Assembly (NCBI RefSeq): GCF_000427405.1
Contig: NZ_KE386491.1
Location: forward strand, 3,317,290 to 3,381,289
Direction of reading: 5' to 3'
Length of the DNA stretch: 64,000 nucleotides
DNA from: Flectobacillus major DSM 103
GTDB taxonomy: Bacteria; Bacteroidota; Bacteroidia; Cytophagales; Spirosomataceae
Shown here in pieces: positions 45,366-52,965 of this stretch. The first letter of the stretch is position 1. Every line of letters begins with the position of its first letter. A program made the position numbers and the translations under genes. The notes beneath the pieces were generated by a model. The model saw only the letters and a list, made by a program, of their open reading frames with translations, did no database searches and was not told where the DNA came from.

Positions 45366-46133
45366 ATGAATATTCCAAGATTAACTTTGATTGGTGCAGG
45401 GCCTGGCGACATAGAGTTAATTACTCTAAAAGGGATAAGAGCTATCGAGTCGGCCGATGTAATTCTGTACGATGCCCTTGCCAATGAGGAATTATTGGCT
45501 TATTCTCGCCCCAATACCGTAATGGTATATGTAGGAAAACGCTTAGGTAAATATGTTTATACGCAGGAAGAAATCAATTACAAAATTGTAGAACTGGCAT
45601 TACAGTATGGGCATGTAGTGAGGTTAAAAGGTGGCGACCCATTTGTATTTGGCAGAGGATTTGAGGAAATAGAATATGCCCGAGCCTTTAATATAGAATG
45701 CGAGGTTGTATCGGGAGTAACCTCGGCCATTGCGGCTCCTGCTTCGGTAGGAATCCCTGTTACAACAAGGGGTTTTTCAGAGAGCTTTTGGGTAATTACT
45801 GGCACAACCAAAACAGGCGATTTGTCGAACGACATTGCTTTGGCGGCACAGTCAACAGCTACGGTGGTTATTTTGATGGGTATGAGCAAGCTTGATAAAA
45901 TTTGTCAGATATTTCACCAACACGGAAAAGCCCAAATGCCTGTTGCGATTGTTCAGAATGGGACACGCAAAAATGTCAATTATGTGATTGGAACTATTCA
46001 GGATATTACTCAGAAAGCAAGCCTCCAGCAGCTCAGCAATCCAGCTGTAATTGTGATTGGTGAAGTAGTAAGCCTTCATCCTGAATATATTGAAGCATAC
46101 CTCAAAGAAGCAATCAGTATTAAACAAGTATAA
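45366..46133 (+). CDS. cobA: Uroporphyrinogen-III C-methyltransferase (SUMT)
   Basis: 255 residues. It methylates uroporphyrinogen III twice with SAM to precorrin-2, the branch point to siroheme needed by NirB. Motifs: LIGAGPGDIELITLKG at the N-terminus, VRLKGGDPFVFGRGFEE, and VVSGVTSAIAAPASVGIPVTTRG, then VVILMGMSKLDKI. It lacks the CysG dehydrogenase/ferrochelatase part, so those steps must be encoded elsewhere. Divergent from nirB with a shared promoter motif. Confidence 0.94.
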   Translation: MNIPRLTLIGAGPGDIELITLKGIRAIESADVILYDALANEELLAYSRPNTVMVYVGKRLGKYVYTQEEINYKIVELALQYGHVVRLKGGDPFVFGRGFEEIEYARAFNIECEVVSGVTSAIAAPASVGIPVTTRGFSESFWVITGTTKTGDLSNDIALAAQSTATVVILMGMSKLDKICQIFHQHGKAQMPVAIVQNGTRKNVNYVIGTIQDITQKASLQQLSNPAVIVIGEVVSLHPEYIEAYLKEAISIKQV

Positions 46134-46304
46134 TAAAGCTTAAAATCAAACACTATATAAAACACGCTTTTGGAAAAGAGCAACACATTACCTTAACTAA
46201 AATTATATCAACACTTCACAACACTCTCAAAATTAAATTTTATACCTGCTCGATTTATCGGCACAGTAATGTTTCTTTATTTCCCTTCAACATCAGTTGA
46301 AAAT

Positions 46305-46329
46305 TGTCACTCGTGGGGGCGAGTGTACA
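46305..46329 (+). promoter_or_regulatory. Leader hairpin 1 with TGGGGG hexaloop, upstream of narK
   Basis: The stem CACTCG (46308-46313) / CGAGTG (46320-46325) closes the six-base loop TGGGGG. After a one-base bulge three more pairs extend it (TGT/ACA). It is one of four hairpins in this locus with the same loop on different stem sequences. Confidence 0.65.
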
Positions 46330-46336
46330 TTCCATA

Positions 46337-46369
46337 CGTAAGTTGTATTGTGGGGGCAATTGATTTACG
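46337..46369 (+). promoter_or_regulatory. Leader hairpin 2 with TGGGGG hexaloop, upstream of narK
   Basis: The upper stem ATTG (46347-46350) / CAAT (46357-46360) closes TGGGGG. A one-base bulge is followed by nine lower pairs ending CGTAA/TTACG (46337-46341, 46365-46369), three or four of them G-U. It stands in tandem with hairpin 1 and ends 18 bases before the narK ATG. Confidence 0.65.
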
Positions 46370-46387
46370 GAAATTTCGAAATAAACT

Positions 46388-47704
46388 ATGTTATCGCAAA
46401 ACTCTGTTTCAAATCAAAAACCGTTAGAGGTTTTAAACGTCTTTTCATTGAAGGGTATCCAGATGCAAACCTTTCATATCACTTGGGTTACTTTCTTCTT
46501 TTGCTTCTTTGGTTGGTTTGGTATTGCTCCACTGATGAAAATTGTAAAAGATGATTTGGGGCTTACCAAATCTCAAATCGGCAATATCATTATTGCGTCG
46601 GTATCAGCTACCATATTTGCCCGATTACTTATCGGACGTTTATGTGATACGTTAGGGCCAAGAATCACCTATACGGGCTTATTGTTACTGGGGTCTATTC
46701 CTGTTATGACTATCGGGCTAGCCAATAGTTATGAAAGTTTTTTGCTTTTCCGTTTGGCAATTGGCGTTATCGGGGCATCGTTTGTAATTACGCAATACCA
46801 TACTTCTGTGATGTTTGCACCCAAAATCAAAGGAACGGCCAATGCTGTAGCTGGTGGCTGGGGCAATTTGGGCGGTGGTATTACCAATATGTTTATGCCT
46901 GTGATTTTTGCGGCTTTTGTAGGAGCTGGCTATGCCAATCATGATGCGTGGCGACTGGCAATGATTGTACCAGGGGTTATTTTGCTCTGTATGGCATGGG
47001 TGTATTTCCGTTATACCAAAGACACCCCTCAGGGTAACTATACCGATATTACTCGTACCAACAGCAACCAACCTAAAGGTTCATTTTGGGATGCCGCCAC
47101 CGACTACCGCACATGGATTTTGTTTTTGGCTTATGGTGCTTGCTTTGGTATCGAAATAACATTCGATAATGTAGCAGCGTTGTATTTCTCCGAAAACTTT
47201 AAGTGTGATTTAGGTACAGCAGGCTTGCTAGCAGGTATTTTTGGCTTCATGAACTTGTTTGCTCGGGCAATTGGAGGTATCGTTGCCGACAAAGTTGGGC
47301 ATACTATGGGGCTAAAAGGTAAAGGCTGGTTATTGGCGGCCTTACTGTCGCTCGAAGGCATTGGTATTGTTTTATTTGCACAAACGGGTTCATTGGCCAT
47401 GGCTGTTGTAGCTATGCTAGGGTTTGCGTTCTTCCTAAAAATGGCCAACGGGGCTACCTATTCAATTGTTCCGTTTATCGACACTAAAAACATCGGTTCT
47501 GTGGCTGGTATTGTTGGGGCTGGTGGCAATTTGGGAGGTGTACTAGCTGGCTTCCTTTTCAAATCAGAAAATATAACCTACAATCAAGCTTTTTTTTATA
47601 TTGGGCTTATCGTTACCAGTATAGGTTTGCTTACCGCTCTTATCAAATTTGACAAACAAAGTGTGGCTATCAATAGCAACATTACCGAACCCGAATTAGC
47701 ATAA
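46388..47704 (+). CDS. narK: Nitrate/nitrite transporter of the NNP (NarK/NasA) MFS family
   Basis: 438 residues with 12 membrane helices. NNP hallmarks are visible: FGWFGIAPLMKIVKDDLGLTKSQIGN near the N-terminus, LARLLIGRLCDTLGPR-like loop (ATIFARLLIGRLCD), a first glycine-rich nitrate signature (AVAGGWGNLGGGITNMFMP) and a second one (VAGIVGAGGNLGGVLAGFLF). It imports nitrate for assimilation. The word AAAACTCTGTT (46398-46408), also present near the porin and nrtA starts, falls in the first codons. Confidence 0.94.
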   Translation: MLSQNSVSNQKPLEVLNVFSLKGIQMQTFHITWVTFFFCFFGWFGIAPLMKIVKDDLGLTKSQIGNIIIASVSATIFARLLIGRLCDTLGPRITYTGLLLLGSIPVMTIGLANSYESFLLFRLAIGVIGASFVITQYHTSVMFAPKIKGTANAVAGGWGNLGGGITNMFMPVIFAAFVGAGYANHDAWRLAMIVPGVILLCMAWVYFRYTKDTPQGNYTDITRTNSNQPKGSFWDAATDYRTWILFLAYGACFGIEITFDNVAALYFSENFKCDLGTAGLLAGIFGFMNLFARAIGGIVADKVGHTMGLKGKGWLLAALLSLEGIGIVLFAQTGSLAMAVVAMLGFAFFLKMANGATYSIVPFIDTKNIGSVAGIVGAGGNLGGVLAGFLFKSENITYNQAFFYIGLIVTSIGLLTALIKFDKQSVAINSNITEPELA

Positions 47705-47762
47705 TTACCACGGGGTCGTACCAAAACTGTATTACCAAAAGTAATAGTAATAGATAAAAAAA

Positions 47763-47791
47763 CCCGAATGAGATGGGGGTCTCGATTCGGG
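47763..47791 (+). promoter_or_regulatory. Leader hairpin 3 with TGGGGG hexaloop, upstream of the porin gene
   Basis: GAGA (47770-47773) / TCTC (47780-47783) closes TGGGGG, then a single bulged G, then seven pairs CCCGAAT/ATTCGGG. Same layout as hairpins 1 and 2. The 11-mer AAAACTCTGTT follows at 47801-47811. Confidence 0.65.
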
Positions 47792-47838
47792 CAAAATCGC
47801 AAAACTCTGTTAAAAATCTTACAATCAGCTACAAAAGT

Positions 47839-49374
47839 ATGAAAAAAACTTACAAAATCAAGGCTATTTTAGCCTTATTGATGGGTGTTTATACTCACTT
47901 TGTTTCTAATGCTCAGTTTTCTTTGCAAGGACAAATGAGAACTCGCACGGAAGTTCGTAATGGACTTGGAAATTTAGTACCCGCAGGCTCAGACCCTGCC
48001 GCCTTTACTTCGCAACGAACACGCCTTATTTTTGGGTACAAATGGGATAGAGTTACGTTTGGGGCTACTCTACAAGATGTAAGGGTATGGGGGCAAGACG
48101 CTTCGACGATTTCGAGTGCCGACGGCAACCGCCTGATGCTACACGAGGGGTGGGCTGAAGTGACCTTGGCCAACAAAGCTGACACAACCCTAAAATTCAA
48201 GGCTATAGACCAGCTTTCGATTAAAATTGGACGCCAAGAACTTAGCTACGATGATGTGCGCTTGATTGGTAATTTGGATTGGCTACAACAAGGCCGCCGT
48301 CATGACATGGTTCTGCTAAAAGGGATGCACGCTGGATGGCAATTTGATATTGGCTTGGCATATAACCAAAATACCGATGCCTTTAATACTACTGGAACAG
48401 TATTTACGCCAGCCAATACGCCTCAATATATGGCTAATTCTAAGGGTGTGTTGGTGGCGATTCCAGCAGGAACGATTCCTAATGGGGCTGTATTGACAAG
48501 TAATCCTAGTACCAATGGAGCTTCGCAAGACTATAAATCATTCAAAAGCGTGTATGTAAGTCGGAAATTTAATCAAACCAAATTTTCGGGTTTATTCTTC
48601 AACGATGACTTTAGTAAATATAAACTCGACACTTTGGTAGGAAACCGAGCCAATGGCTATTTATATGGCAAAGATTTTAGAGGCTTGACAGGTACCAATA
48701 GTCGCTATACTTATGGTTTAATGATAAATCATACTGTGGGCAATGCTTCGGGCTTTGGCAAAATTGCGATTCAGGGTGCTTACTATGCCCAATCGGGCAA
48801 AGACCGTGAGGGCATGGCCATGGATGCCTATCATTATACGCTATCGGCTACTTACCAAAAAGGTAAATGGGCTTTTACCCCTGGTTATGATGTACTCTCG
48901 GGCAACGACGCTCTGAATCCAAGTGGCAAAAACAATCGTTTTGACCCACTTTATGGTACTCCACACAAACATTGGGGCTATATGGATTACTTCTATGTTG
49001 GAACGGGTTCTCCTGCGGGGGGCTTAAATAATGCTTATTTCAAGGCAAAATATACCACTAATGTACTAACAGCGGGGCTCGATTATCATTCTTTTGCCCT
49101 CAATAAGCCTATGATTACAACAGGTGCTGATGGTAACAAAACACCAATAAACCAACAATTAGGAACTGAGTTTGATTTTACGTTAAGCTATACCATGAAC
49201 AAGTTTACTAATATCGAGCTAGGCTATTCTATCATGAAAGCAACCGATAGCATGCCTATTGCCAAGGCACAAAATAGCTCAACGACTTATGACAAAACCG
49301 GGACTTGGTTCTATGCAATGATTAATATCAGACCCGATTTTTTTTATAGCAAACCAATAGCAATTAAACAATAA
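47839..49374 (+). CDS. Alginate-export-type outer-membrane porin, probable nitrate/nitrite channel
   Basis: 511 residues from the ATG at 47839, which begins a good signal peptide (KKTYKIKAILALLMGVYTHFVSNA); an in-frame ATG at 47773 would place hairpin 3 inside the gene and is rejected. The mature part is rich in alternating amphipathic strands (LSIKIGRQELSYDDVRLIGNLDW, FDFTLSYTMNKFTNIELGYSIM) and ends in an aromatic strand, as in outer-membrane barrels. LSIKIGRQELSYDDVRLIG is typical of the alginate_exp family. Its place between narK and the nitrate ABC importer suggests outer-membrane uptake of nitrate or nitrite rather than alginate secretion. Confidence 0.82.
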   Translation: MKKTYKIKAILALLMGVYTHFVSNAQFSLQGQMRTRTEVRNGLGNLVPAGSDPAAFTSQRTRLIFGYKWDRVTFGATLQDVRVWGQDASTISSADGNRLMLHEGWAEVTLANKADTTLKFKAIDQLSIKIGRQELSYDDVRLIGNLDWLQQGRRHDMVLLKGMHAGWQFDIGLAYNQNTDAFNTTGTVFTPANTPQYMANSKGVLVAIPAGTIPNGAVLTSNPSTNGASQDYKSFKSVYVSRKFNQTKFSGLFFNDDFSKYKLDTLVGNRANGYLYGKDFRGLTGTNSRYTYGLMINHTVGNASGFGKIAIQGAYYAQSGKDREGMAMDAYHYTLSATYQKGKWAFTPGYDVLSGNDALNPSGKNNRFDPLYGTPHKHWGYMDYFYVGTGSPAGGLNNAYFKAKYTTNVLTAGLDYHSFALNKPMITTGADGNKTPINQQLGTEFDFTLSYTMNKFTNIELGYSIMKATDSMPIAKAQNSSTTYDKTGTWFYAMINIRPDFFYSKPIAIKQ

Positions 49375-49391
49375 AACCATTGCGGTTTTTG
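49373..49391 (+). terminator. Small terminator after the porin gene
   Basis: AAAACC (49373-49378) pairs with GGTTTT (49384-49389) around ATTGC, with a further T. The short stem makes it a weak terminator or attenuator. Confidence 0.45.
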
Positions 49392-49458
49392 TAAAAAAGG
49401 AGATACTCCTTGAAGACATTAGCCCATGCTCAATAAATACATTTTTTAATCATATTAT

Positions 49459-49493
49459 GCACTATTACGTCGATGGGGGTCGATTTTTAGTGT
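49459..49493 (+). promoter_or_regulatory. Leader hairpin 4 with TGGGGG hexaloop, upstream of nrtA
   Basis: TCGA (49470-49473) / TCGA (49480-49483) closes TGGGGG. The lower stem GCACTA / TAGTGT (49459-49464, 49488-49493) is separated by an internal loop and includes a T-run (49484-49488). The 11-mer AAAACTCTGTT follows at 49519-49529 within the first nrtA codons. Confidence 0.62.
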
Positions 49494-49509
49494 AAAACTT
49501 ACCAACAAA

Positions 49510-50727
49510 ATGAACACAAAAACTCTGTTAAAACAACTAATAGTGCTTATTGGCTTAGTGTCGGTAGCATTTGGGATGTCGGCAAGTAATCCGACCAAAC
49601 CGCTTGGACGAAAAATTAAATTAGGGTTTATACCACTTACAGACTGTGCTCCGCTAGTGGCTGCCAAAGAATTAGGCTTGTTTGCCAAATATGGAGTAGA
49701 TGTAGAATTGTCGAAAGAAGCATCTTGGGCCAATATTCGTGACAAAGTACTCAATGGAGAGTTGGACGGAGCACATTGTCTTTTCTCGATGCCCCTTTCG
49801 GTATATACAGGTATTGGAGGAAAAGCTGGTGCTGAAATGAAAATCGCTATGGTAATCAACAACAATGGCCAGGGTATTACCTTATCAAAGGATTTTTGTG
49901 GGCTAGTAGGATTCAAAGAAGTAAACAAAGTGGCTGCGGCTGTCAAAAATGTGCAAGGACGTAAAGAAGTAACTTTTGCGATGACTTTCCCTGGTGGAAC
50001 ACACGATATTTGGCTACGCAACTGGTTAGCAGCAGCAGGTATTAATCAAAAATCGGTTGGGATTATTACTATTCCTCCTCCACAAATGGTAGCAAATATG
50101 CGTGTCGATAATATGGAGGGCTATTGTGTTGGCGAGCCTTGGAATGGCGTAGCAGCTACCCAGAATATTGGTTTTACGCATATTGCATCTCAAGATATTT
50201 GGAAACATCACCCAGAAAAAGCCTTGGTTGTCAATAGCAAGTTTGCCGCTGAAGAAAAAGAAGAATTAAAAAAGGTTATGAAGGCTATTATTGAGGCTTG
50301 CCGCTGGTTAGATAATATGAGCAACCGCAAAAAAGCAGCAGCTTGGCTTACCAAACCATATTATGTCAATGCAGCTTTGCCCATCATTGAAGCTCGATTA
50401 TTAGGCTCAAACGACCTTGGCTGCGACTTAGGAGTACAAAAATACAAAGACGATTACATGACTTTTTACAACAATGGTATAGTAAATATGCCTCATAAAT
50501 CGCATGCTATTTGGTTTTTAGCACAATATGTTCGCTTTGGCTATTTAAAAACAGAACCCAACTATAAAGCTATTGCTGAAAAATTGATACTAGACGACTT
50601 GTTTCAAGAGGTAGCCAAAGAAATGAATATTCCTACACAAGTAGATATGAAGTCGTTCAAAACTACTTATGATGTGCCTTTCGACCCCTCGAATGTTGAG
50701 GCTTATTTGAAGGCTACCAAAAAATAA
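49510..50727 (+). CDS. nrtA: Nitrate ABC transporter substrate-binding protein (NrtA/CmpA type)
   Basis: 405 residues with an N-terminal signal segment (LLKQLIVLIGLVSVAFGMSAS). The body matches NrtA-type binding proteins: KIKLGFIPLTDCAPLVAAKELGLFAKYGVDVELSKEASWANIRDKV, DGAHCLFSMPLSVYTGIGG, FPGGTHDIWLRNWLAAAGI and NMEGYCVGEPWNGVAA. It captures nitrate (or nitrite) in the periplasm for the NrtB/NrtD importer encoded downstream. Gap to nrtB is 65 bases, holding a hairpin. Confidence 0.93.
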   Translation: MNTKTLLKQLIVLIGLVSVAFGMSASNPTKPLGRKIKLGFIPLTDCAPLVAAKELGLFAKYGVDVELSKEASWANIRDKVLNGELDGAHCLFSMPLSVYTGIGGKAGAEMKIAMVINNNGQGITLSKDFCGLVGFKEVNKVAAAVKNVQGRKEVTFAMTFPGGTHDIWLRNWLAAAGINQKSVGIITIPPPQMVANMRVDNMEGYCVGEPWNGVAATQNIGFTHIASQDIWKHHPEKALVVNSKFAAEEKEELKKVMKAIIEACRWLDNMSNRKKAAAWLTKPYYVNAALPIIEARLLGSNDLGCDLGVQKYKDDYMTFYNNGIVNMPHKSHAIWFLAQYVRFGYLKTEPNYKAIAEKLILDDLFQEVAKEMNIPTQVDMKSFKTTYDVPFDPSNVEAYLKATKK

Positions 50728-50738
50728 TCTATTTTATC

Positions 50739-50776
50739 AGGTATTCATTTTTGCACATTATCAAAGATGAATACCT
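50739..50776 (+). repeat. Inverted repeat between nrtA and nrtB
   Basis: AGGTATTCAT (50739-50748) and ATGAATACCT (50767-50776) are perfect inverted copies; AGGTATT appears a third time at 50782. It can form an intercistronic hairpin 16 bases before the nrtB start, which might protect the nrtA end of the mRNA and lower nrtB/nrtD relative to the binding protein. Confidence 0.5.
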
Positions 50777-50792
50777 TTAACAGGTATTGATT

Positions 50793-51581
50793 ATGACAAC
50801 TTATTCATTCAAAAAAACAGGCAGCAATATCCTTTTCTTTGGAGGAAGTATGCTGATTTTATTGGGTATTTGGCAACTCGTAACCTTGGTTACTGCCAAC
50901 GAAATCCCTGGCCCTATTGCTACCTGGGCTGTTTTTCAAGAACTTATGGCCGAGCCGTTTTACGACCGAGGCCCCAACGACAAAGGTATTGGTAATCAAT
51001 TGGTAAGTTCGTTGATTAGGGTATTTAGTGGCTTTGGAGCAGGCAGTATTGTGGCTATTCCTATGGGCTTACTAATGGGTTCGTCCAAAACAGGCATGAA
51101 ACTCCTCAACCCTATTGTACAAATTTTGCGACCTGTTTCGCCCTTGGCGTGGTTTCCGCTGGGTTTGTTGGCCTTCAAAGCCGCCGAAGGAGCTACCGTT
51201 TTTATTATTATGATTACCTCTCTTTGGCCAACTTTGATTAATACAGCCTTTGGCGTAGCGAGTATTCCTGACGACCATAAAAATGTGGGTAAAGCTTTTG
51301 GCTTTTCAACATGGAAATATATCACCAAAATCATGCTTCCTTTTGCTATTCCCCATATTATTACGGGGCTTCGCCTTTCAATTGGTGTAGCATGGATGGT
51401 GATTGTAGCTGGAGAAATGCTTTCGGGGGGTATGGGTATTGGCTTTTTTGTGTGGGATAGCTGGAATGCTCTTTCATTGGAAAGAATCCTTGTTGCTATT
51501 TTAATTATCGGTACTGTTGGGCTATTACTCGACAAAGGATTCAGTGTCTTACAAAATGCTTTTTCTTACGAACAGAAATAA
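50793..51581 (+). CDS. nrtB: Nitrate ABC transporter permease
   Basis: 262 residues, six predicted membrane helices. The BPD_transp_1/EAA loop is FGFSTWKYITKIMLPFAIPHIITGLRLSIGVAWMVIVAGEM, matching NrtB, CmpB and SsuC permeases; the N-terminal half has VFSGFGAGSIVAIPMGLLMG. The ATG at 50793 is chosen over an adjacent TTG at 50787. It forms the channel of the importer together with the ATPase 26 bases downstream. Confidence 0.93.
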   Translation: MTTYSFKKTGSNILFFGGSMLILLGIWQLVTLVTANEIPGPIATWAVFQELMAEPFYDRGPNDKGIGNQLVSSLIRVFSGFGAGSIVAIPMGLLMGSSKTGMKLLNPIVQILRPVSPLAWFPLGLLAFKAAEGATVFIIMITSLWPTLINTAFGVASIPDDHKNVGKAFGFSTWKYITKIMLPFAIPHIITGLRLSIGVAWMVIVAGEMLSGGMGIGFFVWDSWNALSLERILVAILIIGTVGLLLDKGFSVLQNAFSYEQK

Positions 51582-51607
51582 ACCTTTTTCCCAAGCTTAT
51601 TCGTATC

Positions 51608-52462
51608 ATGACTCCTATACACAACTCCTTGGAATTAGTTGACTCGGCCAGCGATTTCCACAAAATCCACCAAGAAACCGCTATTGAAATCAATCATGTA
51701 ACGGTTTCGTTCAAAACACCCAAAGGACGATTCACAGCAGTAGAAGATATTTCGTTGAACATCAAAAAGGGTGAAATTGTCGCCTTGATTGGTCATTCAG
51801 GTTGTGGCAAGTCCACTTTGATGAATACTATTTCTGGTATGGTGACACCCTCTAGTGGTAGCGTTATTGCCAACGGCAATTTGGTAAAAGGCCCCGGCCC
51901 CGACCGTGGTATTGTATTCCAAAACTATTCGCTTTTGCCTTGGCTATCGGTTTACAAAAATATTTTTGAAGCAGTAGATTCTGTTTTTAAGGATAAAACT
52001 ACCACTCAAAAACACGAGATTGTCGAGCATTATATTCAGATGGTAAACCTTACTCCTCATAAAGACAAACTACCGAGTCAACTGTCGGGAGGCATGAAAC
52101 AAAGGGTTGCTATTGCCCGTGCATTTGCGATTAACCCTAGTATTTTATTGCTCGACGAACCCTTTGGGGCATTAGATGCCCTCACCAAAGGATCGATGCA
52201 CATTGAGCTACTAAAATTATGGAATTTGGACAATCGCAACAAAACCATCGTAATGGTAACACACGACATTGAAGAGGCTATATTTTTATCTGACAAAGTG
52301 GTTGTAATGAACAACGGCCCAGCCGCTACCATAAAAAAGATTGTAGATGTTCCATTACCAAGACCCCGCAACAAGAAGGATATTGCCCACGACCCAGCCT
52401 ATATCAGGATTCATGACGAGCTACTGGGCTTACTATTCGATAAGTTTTCGATTGAGGATTAA
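51608..52462 (+). CDS. nrtD: Nitrate ABC transporter ATP-binding protein (NrtD/SsuB type)
   Basis: 284 residues. Walker A GHSGCGKSTLMN, Q-loop FQNYSLLPWLS, signature LSGGMKQRVAIARAF, Walker B SILLLDEPFGALDAL and switch His in VTHDIEEAIFLSD. The PWLSVYKNI segment is typical of nitrate/sulfonate/taurine importers. It lacks the extra regulatory binding domain of NrtC. Last gene of the importer operon; a terminator follows. Confidence 0.93.
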   Translation: MTPIHNSLELVDSASDFHKIHQETAIEINHVTVSFKTPKGRFTAVEDISLNIKKGEIVALIGHSGCGKSTLMNTISGMVTPSSGSVIANGNLVKGPGPDRGIVFQNYSLLPWLSVYKNIFEAVDSVFKDKTTTQKHEIVEHYIQMVNLTPHKDKLPSQLSGGMKQRVAIARAFAINPSILLLDEPFGALDALTKGSMHIELLKLWNLDNRNKTIVMVTHDIEEAIFLSDKVVVMNNGPAATIKKIVDVPLPRPRNKKDIAHDPAYIRIHDELLGLLFDKFSIED

Positions 52463-52465
52463 TAA

Positions 52466-52498
52466 AAAAGCCCGAAATATTCATTTCGGGCTACAAAA
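52466..52498 (+). terminator. Bidirectional-looking terminator after the nitrate importer operon
   Basis: AGCCCGAAAT (52469-52478) pairs perfectly with ATTTCGGGCT (52483-52492), with an A-run before it and a short AT tail after it. Confidence 0.7.
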
Positions 52499-52965
52499 TC
52501 AAACTTTTGTTTGATATGCTTTATCCTTAAAATTAGTAAGATAGTGGGTTGTCCCTAACATAGCGGTGTCTGGGATTCAATGAAGTTTGTAGCGGCAAAA
52601 GTCATACTATTTTACTATTCTAAGAATTTATGATTTCCGCAATTCTCATTTCAAATATAAAAAAGGACGAGCTAGAATTCAAACCATTCATCAAAATAGT
52701 TTACAAAACTTTTATCATACCCACAAAAACGATTTTGAGTAAACTTGCAATAACATAAAAACAAATATACACGAATAACACCATTGATTTACAGCAATTA
52801 TCACGTTTTTGCAACAAATCAACCAAAATCATCAAACCATCGAATAATAGTATAATAAATATCCATTTTATCCAAAATGAGTACTATTATAAAGGTTTAA
52901 AAAAGCTCCAGAGGAGTAAATAATTCCAATATTAGTAGGAACAACAAACTTAATTTTCTTTGTAT
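52499..52965. other. Long leader region of the nitrate reductase gene
   Basis: This 467-base gap contains no gene. It holds an inverted repeat ATAATAGTA (52844-52852) / TACTATTAT (52882-52890) and CTCCAGAGGAG at 52909. I see no TGGGGG hexaloop hairpin here, unlike the uptake genes, and no convincing Moco riboswitch. The length suggests regulation. Confidence 0.4.

Noticed and set aside
46305-46369. Classical ANTAR (NasR/NasT) target RNA
   Set aside because: The tandem hexaloop plan is similar, but the first loop base is T and not the required A, and no ANTAR protein gene is present in the window.
47773-47838. Upstream ATG as the start of the porin gene
   Set aside because: It would place the signal peptide 22 residues inside the protein and put the TGGGGG hairpin within the coding sequence; the ATG at 47839 gives a normal signal peptide.
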